DNA from: JBHJGU01 sp050331475 | GTDB taxonomy: Bacteria; Pseudomonadota; Alphaproteobacteria; Caulobacterales; Maricaulaceae | Assembly (NCBI GenBank): GCA_050331475.1 | Contig: JBHJGU010000060.1 | Location: 1-26,308 of the forward strand | Length of the DNA: 26,308 bases | Direction of reading: 5' to 3' | In this document: positions 7,658-14,364 of the stretch, one piece after another | Position numbering within the stretch: position 1 is the first letter of the stretch | Layout of the letters: each line of letters opens with the position of its first letter | Position numbers and translations under genes: made by a program | The notes under the pieces: generated by a model | Told to the model about the DNA's origin: nothing | What the model saw: the letters and a program-made list of their open reading frames with translations, nothing else | The model's database searches: none

Positions 7658-8718
7658 CGGATGCGCTGATGACCGCCGGCCTGGCGGGGCTTCGCCTGCT
7701 ACCGGCGGAAACCGCCCATGATTGGACATTGGCCGCGCTGGAGCGACTGCCGCGCCGAACGCCGCCGCCGGACCCGGCGGGCTTGGCCGTAAGCTTGGCG
7801 GGGCTGAGCCTGACGAACCCCATCGGGCTGGCCGCGGGGTTTGACAAAGACGCGCGGGTCGCGGACGCCATGTTCGGCTTAGGCTTCGGGTTTGTGGAGG
7901 TCGGCTCAGTGACCCCTGAGCCCCAACCGGGTAATCCAAAGCCGCGGGCGTTTCGGCTGGCCCACGATCGGGCGGTGATCAACCGTTACGGCTTTAACAG
8001 CCAAGGCCTGGATCAGGTCGCCGCCCGACTTCAAGCCCGGGCCGGCCGCCCCGGCGTGCTGGGGGCCAATCTGGGCGCGAACAAAACCAGCGCGGACCGC
8101 ATCGGCGATTACGTGACCGGCTTGAAGCGGCTTTACCCCTTCGTCCAGTTTGTCACGGTGAACATCTCCTCGCCCAACACCGAGGCCCTGCGTGAGTTGC
8201 AGGGCGAGGCGTCGGTGAACGAATTGCTCGCGCGAGTGATGGCCGCGCGCGCCCTGATGGCGACGGATCACGGATCCAAGCCGGTATTCCTTAAAGTGGC
8301 GCCGGACTTGGACGCCGAGGGGATCGACATTATCGCCCAGGCGGCGACGCGGCACCACGTTGACGCGCTGGTGATCGCCAACACGACGATTGCGCGGCCC
8401 AAAAGTCTGACAAGCGCAGCCAAAGGCGAAGCGGGGGGATTGTCCGGCGCGCCGCTGTTTGCGCCCTCAACCGAAACCCTCAAGGCGTTTTATCGTCGGC
8501 TAGGCGGCGCGACGCCGCTCATTGGGGTGGGCGGGGTCGGCTCAGCGGATCAGGCCTACGCCAAGATCCGAGCCGGCGCGAGCGCCATCCAGCTCTACAC
8601 GGCGCTGGTCTATGAGGGCCCTGGACTCGTTGCGCGGATCAAGGCGGGTCTAGCGACGCGTTTGGCGCGGGACGGCTTTGACACGCTCGCTCAAGCGGTC
8701 GGGACGGCCGTCAACTAA
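7654..8718 (+). CDS. pyrD: Dihydroorotate dehydrogenase (quinone), class 2
   Basis: A 354-residue flavoprotein that oxidises dihydroorotate to orotate in pyrimidine synthesis and passes electrons to membrane quinone. The N-terminal 45 residues form the amphipathic membrane-contact region (LRLLPAETAHDWTLAALE) characteristic of class 2. Next come NPIGLAAGFDKDARV and VEVGSVTPEPQPGNPKPR, both FMN/substrate elements, then the catalytic-serine loop VNISSPNTEALRELQ, then VIANTT and the phosphate-binding GVGGVGSADQAYAKIRAGASAIQLYTAL given here in pieces: GVGGVG and RAGASAIQLYTAL. The GTG at 7654 overlaps the previous stop; an ATG at 7669 is the alternative. The 3' end overlaps the converging MATE gene by 4 bp. 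Function is certain. Confidence 0.96.
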   Translation: MTDALMTAGLAGLRLLPAETAHDWTLAALERLPRRTPPPDPAGLAVSLAGLSLTNPIGLAAGFDKDARVADAMFGLGFGFVEVGSVTPEPQPGNPKPRAFRLAHDRAVINRYGFNSQGLDQVAARLQARAGRPGVLGANLGANKTSADRIGDYVTGLKRLYPFVQFVTVNISSPNTEALRELQGEASVNELLARVMAARALMATDHGSKPVFLKVAPDLDAEGIDIIAQAATRHHVDALVIANTTIARPKSLTSAAKGEAGGLSGAPLFAPSTETLKAFYRRLGGATPLIGVGGVGSADQAYAKIRAGASAIQLYTALVYEGPGLVARIKAGLATRLARDGFDTLAQAVGTAVN

Positions 8719-10055
8719 GCGGGGCTGAGGCTGCGCTCAAGGCGTGGGTAGCCGACGGCGAGGGTGAGCCCGCGCGCGAAGTAATAAACCAGCAATGCGC
8801 CCCACGCCCCTGTATTACCGAGCGCCGGGGTCAGCCGCCAATCCAGCGCGATATAGACCGCCACGGCCACCAAAGCGGCGTTGCGCATGGCTGGGGCGCG
8901 GGTGGCGCCAATAAACACCCCGTCCATCTGCCAAGCCAACACGCCCACCACCATGGCGGCGGCGGCGAAGCCGCGATGCTCCAGCGCGGCGGCGCGGGCG
9001 GTCTCATCGGCGACTAACAGCGACAACAGCGGCGGGGCGAACACCCAAGTGGCGAGTGCGAAACCGACCCCGGTCAGCAAAGCGAGCTCGCTCGTGATCC
9101 GCAGGCCCCGACGCAATCGCGCGCGGTCGCCGGCCCCCACCGCGCGACCGGTCTCCGCCTCCAGGGTGAAGGCGAAACTGTCGAGCACGAAGGCGCAGAC
9201 CGTAATGAACTGCAACAGCACATGGTTGCCCGCTAAGGCCTCCGTCCCCGCCCGCGCCCCCGCATTGGCGAACCAAGCAAAGGCCAGAACTAGGCAGTAT
9301 GACCGAATGATTAAATCCCGGCTGACGCCGAACAGCCGCTTCAACCTGTCCCAGGCAAAAATCGCCGCCCGGTCCCACGCGTCCGGGGCCCAGCCGCCGC
9401 GACGCCGCACTTGGCGCCAGACCATGATCAGCGCCACCGCGCATCCTAAGCCATCGGCCAGAGCCGTGCCCAGCCCGACCCCGAACGCGCCCCAGCCCAG
9501 ACCCAGCACGAAGCCCACATCCAGCCCGGCGTTCAGCGCGCTGTGGGTCACGGTGATGATCATGGTTTCGCGCGTGCGCCCCTGCCCGATCCACCAGCCC
9601 GTAATCACGAACAGCCCCAGCGCGCCGATCGCGCCGCCTGCGCGCGCGCCCACATAGGCCGCGGCTTCCGCCTCCACGGCCGGGGTTCCGTCTGTCAACC
9701 GAAACACGGCGTCGAGCACGCCCGGCGCTAGGGTAATCGCCCCCGCGAACGCGCCGATCACAGCCGCCAGCGCTAGCCCGCGCAGCAGCACGCGATCGAC
9801 CTCGGCGGCGTCGCCCGCGCCCTCCGCCTGGGCGGTCAAGCCGGTCGCGCCCATGCGCAGGGCGTAAAACCCCCAATAAATCAGCGAGAACACCGCATTG
9901 CCCAACGCCACGCCCGCCAGCGCCGCCACATCGCCGGACACCCCGACGACAAAGGCGTCCGCCACCCCAACCAACGGCACAGCCGCGTTGGCGAGCACGA
10001 GCGGTCCGGCGAGCGCGAGGGCGCGGCTTCGGGTGAGGGGCGGAGCGGCGGTCAC
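8715..10055 (-). CDS. MATE family efflux transporter (DinF-like)
   Basis: A 446-residue inner-membrane protein with about 12 hydrophobic helices in two similar halves, matching the multidrug and toxin extrusion family, DinF branch. Recognisable elements are the first-helix region ALAGPLVLANAAVPLVGVAD, FYALRMGATGLTAQAEGAGD in helix 2-3, GWWIGQGRT, and in the second half DSFAFTLEAETGRAVGAGD, the symmetrical counterpart. Such proteins expel cationic or other small molecules using a sodium or proton gradient; the substrate here is unknown. The likely start is GTG at 10055, with poor ribosome site. A 23-codon open frame beginning at ATG 10123 ends in a GTGA overlap with this start and might couple translation, but it has no clear ribosome site either. 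It converges on pyrD with a 4-bp overlap. Confidence 0.9.
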   Translation of the reverse strand: MTAAPPLTRSRALALAGPLVLANAAVPLVGVADAFVVGVSGDVAALAGVALGNAVFSLIYWGFYALRMGATGLTAQAEGAGDAAEVDRVLLRGLALAAVIGAFAGAITLAPGVLDAVFRLTDGTPAVEAEAAAYVGARAGGAIGALGLFVITGWWIGQGRTRETMIITVTHSALNAGLDVGFVLGLGWGAFGVGLGTALADGLGCAVALIMVWRQVRRRGGWAPDAWDRAAIFAWDRLKRLFGVSRDLIIRSYCLVLAFAWFANAGARAGTEALAGNHVLLQFITVCAFVLDSFAFTLEAETGRAVGAGDRARLRRGLRITSELALLTGVGFALATWVFAPPLLSLLVADETARAAALEHRGFAAAAMVVGVLAWQMDGVFIGATRAPAMRNAALVAVAVYIALDWRLTPALGNTGAWGALLVYYFARGLTLAVGYPRLERSLSPA

Positions 10056-10204
10056 CAGGAACGTTTAGTCGGCGACGCGCGGGCGGACCAGGGCCAAGAC
10101 GGTGGTAGATTCTGAGCCGTCATGAAAGTGTTGCACGTAAAGGTTGTGACTCTATGACGCGAAAACACAATCTCGACGCGATACTGGCAAGTGCTCACAA
10201 TCGC

Positions 10205-10230
10205 CTCACGCAAGCTCGCAAACGCGTGAG
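10205..10230. promoter_or_regulatory. 7-bp inverted repeat upstream of the AT-rich module
   Basis: CTCACGC (10205-10211) and GCGTGAG (10224-10230) form a perfect 7-bp inverted repeat with a 12-bp spacer in the 203-bp divergent gap between the MATE gene and the hypothetical gene at 10259. It is placed like an operator or leader hairpin for the plus-strand gene, 29 bp before its ATG. No convincing promoter pair is seen. Confidence 0.4.
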
Positions 10231-10258
10231 CTAACCGTGATCGACTGAGTGTGGGATA

Positions 10259-11617
10259 ATGGATGAAGTTTTGAACCTCGATCTTGACGTCACTCGAATG
10301 AGCGCGTCGCTGACCGACCATTTCGGGGGCCTTGCCGGTAGAACGGAGACCGGAGGCCAGGTCGGCGCCCCCTTCGGTGAAGAGTCGTCAACGATCGACA
10401 CCGTGCTCCACGACGAAACAGCGGACGCCGGCTTCGACGCGTTTTTTGGCGATGCCGAGCCCGTTCAGACCGATTTTTTGGCCACTTTCGCCGACACCAA
10501 CGGACAGGTCTCGGAAAGTAGTTTGGCGTCGTTCCGACCGAGCAACGCTACGGAGACGTCCCCCGGCCATGAAACCGAAGCGTCGACCGACGGAGCGGCG
10601 ACCGACGGTGGAACAACAAGCCCTGACACCGACCCGACACAGACGGTCGTCTCCGCGCCGGTACCCCCTCCACCGAATCCGTTCTTAGAATCGCTTTATT
10701 ATTCCAACCAAGAAGCCAATGTCGCTGATCCATTAGGACTGCTGGACAGCCACGGCATCATTAATATTGATGAAGCCCTTTGGGATCAAAATCGGCAAGA
10801 GACTAGCGATCCAGACGAAATTGAGATCATCGTTGTGATTGGCTATCGACCACAGGGGTATGAGTTCTCAGGTTTAGGTGGCGGTTACTTTGGTCCATTT
10901 ACGAATGTGTCCAATAGAGGTTTCGATGCAGAACTTCAGGTGGATATTGATAGCTTTTGGGAGCGCCAATTTCTATATTGTGACATTGACGGCGCGATCC
11001 ATGAATTATCAGAAATTATATCTGAACATACCGATTTTTTCTCTGCAGCATCCAGAGTTTCGAGTTTCTTGAATTTTACTCAAATAGGTTTTGACGTACC
11101 TCTTAGTGTTGCTTATAGTGGATTGCCATTTCCTTTCGATATTATTGCTCAAAGCACGCTACCAGATCACGTGCGTATTGGCTTTAAAGATGACGTAAAA
11201 AATTGGTTTTCAGATTTGGGTTTAAAATTAGCTGAACACAATATTCATATGGCCAATCGTATCGCTAATAATAATTTTCCAGGCGTTACTGACACCAATG
11301 ACCGAAATTGGGCCAATTCAAACATGATTTATCATGAGCAGATATATATTCACAATGAACTGGTAGATTTATATAATTCTGACATTGATCTTTATGGTCG
11401 AGTTGTAGGGGCCGGTAACTTGCTTTTGAATAGCGGTGTGTGGGGCTCGAATCTTTACAACGGGCCTCTGACCGCGGCGCGATCGAGCTTAGGCGTACCT
11501 TTCAATTTCGCTGATACATCGCATAGGATAGAATTAGGAGAGGAATTTACGCAAGATGCGATTGAAGATCGGAATAATAATCAAGGCGGATCACCCTGTT
11601 TTCCCTGGAGTGATTAA
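10259..11617 (+). CDS. Hypothetical protein, modular, toxin-like organisation
   Basis: A 452-residue protein I cannot assign to a family. Residues 1-145 are acidic, Ser/Thr/Asp/Gly-rich and low in complexity, ending in a proline linker PVPPPPNPF (135-142). From there base composition changes: the DNA from about 10680 onward is clearly AT-rich, unlike the neighbours. The C-terminal 300 residues look folded, with a strand-like EIEIIVVIGYRP at 187-198, a hydrophobic FPFDIIAQ segment, and a polar region containing YHEQIYIHNELVDLYNSD (358-375). The histidines there do not form a proper HExxH. There is no N-terminal signal sequence and no RTX repeats. Its stop overlaps the start of a small membrane protein by 1 bp (TAATG). 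This order of a delivery-like N-terminus, exchangeable C-terminus and small membrane partner resembles polymorphic toxin-immunity pairs; that is inference only. Start ATG has a weak ribosome site. Confidence 0.75.
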   Translation: MDEVLNLDLDVTRMSASLTDHFGGLAGRTETGGQVGAPFGEESSTIDTVLHDETADAGFDAFFGDAEPVQTDFLATFADTNGQVSESSLASFRPSNATETSPGHETEASTDGAATDGGTTSPDTDPTQTVVSAPVPPPPNPFLESLYYSNQEANVADPLGLLDSHGIINIDEALWDQNRQETSDPDEIEIIVVIGYRPQGYEFSGLGGGYFGPFTNVSNRGFDAELQVDIDSFWERQFLYCDIDGAIHELSEIISEHTDFFSAASRVSSFLNFTQIGFDVPLSVAYSGLPFPFDIIAQSTLPDHVRIGFKDDVKNWFSDLGLKLAEHNIHMANRIANNNFPGVTDTNDRNWANSNMIYHEQIYIHNELVDLYNSDIDLYGRVVGAGNLLLNSGVWGSNLYNGPLTAARSSLGVPFNFADTSHRIELGEEFTQDAIEDRNNNQGGSPCFPWSD

Positions 11618-12132
11618 TGTTAAAATTGAAGAAAATTTATTTATTGCTTCAAATTTGGCCAATCATTATTACAACACGAATTATTATTGATTTATTAATA
11701 ATTCTGATACTTAAATCAAAATACATCGATTACGTCGAACCCATACAATATGTATTCTTCAGGCAAGCGTTTTATACAATTGGATTTTTTTTATTTCCTA
11801 CATTATTATTATTGGGCGCATTTTTTATAGTTATCTGTATAGGCTTTGTGGTTAAAAATAAAATCGCTGTGTTGGTCGCGGTCTTATTAATGCATATATA
11901 TGAAACTTTTATACTTGGCGGCCTATCGCCTGTAATGGCTTGCAACACACAATATGCCTTCTTCCGACCCGAAGGACTTCTGGGGTGGTTTCGGGTTCTC
12001 GTGCTGAGCTGGGCGACAACCGAAGCGCTGTTCTTGCTCTATCGGCTCTATTGGGGCCCATCGACTGAAGAACCGCCGGACCCGCGTTGGCCGGACCCCG
12101 GCACGCTTCCCGGACCGCCAAAGCGACCCTAG
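11617..12132 (+). CDS. Small four-helix membrane protein, unknown (possible immunity protein)
   Basis: A 171-residue integral membrane protein with no recognised family. Predicted helices lie at about residues 9-32, 52-79, 82-102 and 122-146; the tail (147-171) is proline-rich and cytoplasmic-looking (PPDPRWPDPGTLPGPPKRP). The N-terminus is short and basic (MLKLKK). DNA up to about 11945 is very AT-rich, then turns sharply to the GC-rich style of the host, so the gene is a composite of two base compositions. Its ATG overlaps the stop of the preceding large gene, so translation of the two is coupled. Small polytopic proteins placed directly downstream of toxins often serve as immunity proteins against membrane-acting toxins; nothing in this sequence proves that role. 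The stop codon is the first half of a palindrome. Confidence 0.75.
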   Translation: MLKLKKIYLLLQIWPIIITTRIIIDLLIILILKSKYIDYVEPIQYVFFRQAFYTIGFFLFPTLLLLGAFFIVICIGFVVKNKIAVLVAVLLMHIYETFILGGLSPVMACNTQYAFFRPEGLLGWFRVLVLSWATTEALFLLYRLYWGPSTEEPPDPRWPDPGTLPGPPKRP

Positions 12133-12143
12133 GTCATGACCTA
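12130..12143. promoter_or_regulatory. 14-bp perfect palindrome upstream of the deacetylase gene
   Basis: TAGGTCATGACCTA is perfectly self-complementary and lies 39 bp before the deacetylase ATG, overlapping the stop codon of the upstream membrane-protein gene. This is the form and place of a dimeric-repressor operator. The binding protein is unknown. Confidence 0.45.
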
Positions 12144-12181
12144 AGCTTTGAGCCGGCGCAGCGGCGTTTATATCTTGGCCC

Positions 12182-13087
12182 ATGGCGCTGCCGATCGTGC
12201 ATCATCCGGCGTATCACGCGGACGGGCTGGACCCGAACCACCGCTTCCCCATGGCGAAGTTTCGGCTTTTGGCGGAGGCGTTGGTCGCCGAAGGGGTCGT
12301 GGACCGCGACGGGCTTGCAGAACCCGGCCTTGCGCCGCCGAGCTGGCTGCGCCTCGCGCACGATCCAGTCTATGTCGATGGCGTGTTGAACCACAGCCTC
12401 GACCGCGCGGCCGTCCGGCGCATCGGGTTTCCGCTCATCCCCTCGGTCAGTCGACGCGCGCGGGCCGCAGTTGGCGGCACGTGCTTGGCGGCGCGCTTGG
12501 CGCTGGAGCATGGGCGGGCGGGGAACACCGCCGGGGGCAGCCATCACGCCGATTACGCGCGCGGGGCGGGGTTTTGTGTCTTTAACGATGTGGCGGTCGC
12601 CGCCCAGGTCTTGTTGGCCGAAGGCGCGGTGTCGCGCATCCTGATCATCGATTTGGACGTGCACCAAGGCGACGGGACAGCGCGCATTTTTGCGGATGAT
12701 CCGCGGGTGCTGACCTGTTCACTGCATTGCCAAGACAATTGGCCGACACGCAAAGCGCAAAGCGATGTCGACGTCGGCTTGCCGGCGGGGACGGGCGATG
12801 CGGCGTATCTGTCGGCCTTAGCCGCGCTGTTGGATAAAGCCTTTGCGGCGCTTCACCCCGATTTGGTGTTCTATAACGCAGGCGTGGACGTTCACCACGC
12901 GGATCGGCTGGGCAAGCTGGCGCTTACGGACGCGGGGCTAAAAGCGCGCGACCACACCGTCGTTGAGGCCTGCGCCCGTTACCGGGTTCCGATTGTGGGG
13001 GTGTTAGGCGGGGGATACGGTCACTCGCCCGAAGAAGTCGCCCGCCGCCATGTGAGCCTGTTTCAGGCCCTGGCGACGGGCGTTTAA
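12182..13087 (+). CDS. Histone-deacetylase/acetoin-utilization family deacetylase
   Basis: A 301-residue zinc deacetylase-fold protein of the arginase/deacetylase superfamily, close in motif style to the HDAC11-like bacterial group. Visible elements: the catalytic His pair in GGSHHADYARGAGFCVFND (H121, H122), the metal ligands in IIDLDVHQGDGTA (D159 and H161) and in AGVDVHHADRLGKL (D241), and the C-terminal glycine loop GGGYGHSPEEVARRH. All catalytic residues are present, so an active amidohydrolase acting on an acetylated or acylated small molecule or protein lysine is expected; the substrate cannot be deduced. The ATG at 12182 has a poor ribosome site but gives the standard family N-terminus. 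It follows the AT-rich pair by 49 bp and is GC-rich like the chromosome, so it is probably not part of that module. Confidence 0.92.
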   Translation: MALPIVHHPAYHADGLDPNHRFPMAKFRLLAEALVAEGVVDRDGLAEPGLAPPSWLRLAHDPVYVDGVLNHSLDRAAVRRIGFPLIPSVSRRARAAVGGTCLAARLALEHGRAGNTAGGSHHADYARGAGFCVFNDVAVAAQVLLAEGAVSRILIIDLDVHQGDGTARIFADDPRVLTCSLHCQDNWPTRKAQSDVDVGLPAGTGDAAYLSALAALLDKAFAALHPDLVFYNAGVDVHHADRLGKLALTDAGLKARDHTVVEACARYRVPIVGVLGGGYGHSPEEVARRHVSLFQALATGV

Positions 13088-13167
13088 GGGACTGCTGCGA
13101 ACGGGGTTGCAGGAGACGGGAACGTGACGTTGATCCAGGCTGGCCGCCCGGACGTTGACGCGTCCCG

Positions 13168-13485
13168 CTATCGCGCCGCAGCTACGCGAATCGGTTCAGC
13201 GGACAAATCGACCATACGCGCCTCAAGCGTCGCCATGGCTTGAGCCTTAGCGTCGGCCAAGCATTTGCGTTCCGCAAGCTTGAAGGACAGCGGCGCTTTG
13301 CCCGGGTAATGCGGGCAAACGGCGCGCGCGGCATTTCTGATCTGTTGTTCGATCCGCTCAACGCCTTTGTCGGACTTCAGCTCGTAAGCATAGTACTCGA
13401 CGACGGCGGTGCGGCGGTCCTCCGCCAGGGCCGGGGCGGTTACGGCGATTCCGGCGACGGCTAAGGCGATGCAGGTTTTAAACAT
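13168..13485 (-). CDS. UrcA family periplasmic protein (copy 1)
   Basis: A 105-residue exported protein of the UrcA family, found mainly in alphaproteobacteria and without known biochemical role. A signal peptide is evident (residues 1-21, MFKTCIALAVAGIAVTAPALA, cut before EDRR). The mature part carries the family pattern: a strand YYAYELKSDKGVERI followed by a helix with IRNAARAVCPHY and a second cysteine in LAERKCLADAKAQAMA; the two cysteines probably form a disulfide. The ATG at 13485 is chosen for its AAAGGA site 9 nt upstream and for the signal peptide; the open frame continues upstream without family likeness. A second family member lies 276 bp upstream on the same strand, but a terminator separates them, so each is probably transcribed alone. 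Confidence 0.87.
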   Translation of the reverse strand: MFKTCIALAVAGIAVTAPALAEDRRTAVVEYYAYELKSDKGVERIEQQIRNAARAVCPHYPGKAPLSFKLAERKCLADAKAQAMATLEARMVDLSAEPIRVAAAR

Positions 13486-13598
13486 GACAGAGGGTCCTTT
13501 GGGTTTGACGTTTCGGGGTCCGACCAGGGCGCGTCTGATGCGCGCTATTGACGAAAACCAATTTGCCGAAACCGCGTTGGCGTTTGTCTGACCCAGCC

Positions 13599-13627
13599 AT
13601 GACAATTCCCTAACGCAAACCTTTCAA
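13599..13627 (-). promoter_or_regulatory. Candidate promoter of urcA copy 1
   Basis: On the minus strand TTGAAA (13627-13622, 5 of 6 matching the -35 consensus) and TGTCAT (13604-13599, 4 of 6 for -10) are separated by exactly 17 bp. The region is AT-rich and lies between the terminator at 13688-13711 and the gene start at 13485, giving a leader of about 107 nt. Confidence 0.4.
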
Positions 13628-13687
13628 ATAATTTAGGGCAAGAAATTGTTGTTTTGCATTCATTAAAAGGGAAATAATCTACGAGAA

Positions 13688-13711
13688 CGGGCCCCCGAAG
13701 CCGGGGGCCCG
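13688..13711 (-). terminator. Terminator hairpin after urcA copy 2
   Basis: A perfect 10-bp stem, CGGGCCCCCG (13688-13697) with CGGGGGCCCG (13702-13711), and a 4-nt loop lie about 50 bp past the stop of the 13762-14022 gene on the minus strand. The bases following on that strand are T-rich (TTCTCG, then ATTATTTCCCTTTT) rather than a clean T-run, so termination efficiency is uncertain. Confidence 0.7.
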
Positions 13712-13761
13712 AAAATTATCGCGTCCGCGGCTGGCGCGCCGCGGCGTCTGCGGTAACGCGC

Positions 13762-14022
13762 TTAGCGACCAGCCAGGTCGATGGACGCGTTAGCGATCGC
13801 ATCTTCGACGCAGTCGCGCTGAGCGCGCTCGATGAACAGCGGCTGGCGGCCGGAGCCAACGTCGCAAACGCGACGCGCCGCGCGAGCGATGGCCACGTCG
13901 ATTTCGGCCTGGCTCTCGGCGCCAGTGACGTAAACGGTCACCGAGCGGGTTTCGGGGGCTTGAGCGAGGGCGGCTGGAGCGATGACGGCGGCGGCGGCGA
14001 GGATGAGGGTGCGAACGATCAT
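13762..14022 (-). CDS. UrcA family periplasmic protein (copy 2)
   Basis: An 86-residue UrcA-family protein. Signal peptide residues 1-20 (MIVRTLILAAAAVIAPAALA) precede QAPETRS; the mature protein has a short strand SVTVYVTGAESQ, then a helix IDVAIARAARRVCDVG, and a second conserved cysteine in IERAQRDCVEDAIANA. It is shorter and clearly diverged from the neighbouring copy, with the same two-cysteine layout. AGGAG stands 7 nt before the ATG at 14022, which fixes the start. A near-palindrome GACAGAATTTTGTC (14127-14140) about 105 bp upstream could be an operator. A strong hairpin ends the transcript downstream. Function is unknown for the whole family. Confidence 0.85.
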   Translation of the reverse strand: MIVRTLILAAAAVIAPAALAQAPETRSVTVYVTGAESQAEIDVAIARAARRVCDVGSGRQPLFIERAQRDCVEDAIANASIDLAGR

Positions 14023-14364
14023 GGGAGGACTCCTGAGGATTAAGATTTCTGTTTCGACCGACTGGCGCGCCGGTTTGGGTCCGGACGCGCTCGTTGTTTG
14101 CACGACAATGCATGCCCGAAATACGCGACAGAATTTTGTCAGTCGACCCACAAACGCGTGAAAAAATACCAATATTACTGAGATTTAAGGCAAAATTTTT
14201 GCATAAGAGCTATGCGTTCGCGCAACGCTTTGAGCAGTATTTCACAGATGGCCAGTCGCGCGCCCATTTTTTGCGCCACGTAAAGGGTCTCCCGCATTTG
14301 GCGCAAATTTTTTGCGGGAGGTCGCGCTTCGCCGTTCGTTTCCCGCCTTTAGTCAGAGGGTTGC
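14023..14364. other. Gene-free gap with nested inverted and direct repeats
   Basis: No credible gene lies in these 342 bp. The left part is the upstream region of urcA copy 2. The right part holds overlapping repeats: direct repeats ATTTTTTGCG at 14266-14275 and 14307-14316; inverted pair TTTGCGCC (14270-14277) / GGCGCAAA (14300-14307); inverted pair CTCCCGCA (14289-14296) / TGCGGGAG (14313-14320). On the minus strand the last pair lies 45-76 bp past the photolyase stop and may end that transcript, though no T-run follows. Confidence 0.55.

Noticed and set aside
10052..10123. A 23-codon minus-strand frame ending in a GTGA overlap with the MATE gene start.
   Set aside because: It lacks a ribosome site and any recognisable pattern; it could couple translation, but I cannot support it as a gene.
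11331..11384. A zinc metalloprotease motif in the hypothetical protein (HEQIYIH).
   Set aside because: The spacing is H-E-x-x-x-x-H, not HExxH, and no third ligand or conserved context is evident.
13124..13243. A 39-codon plus-strand frame starting at GTG with a GGAG site 8 nt upstream.
   Set aside because: Two-thirds of it is antisense to the 3' end of urcA copy 1, it matches no family, and one good ribosome-like site in GC-rich DNA is weak evidence.
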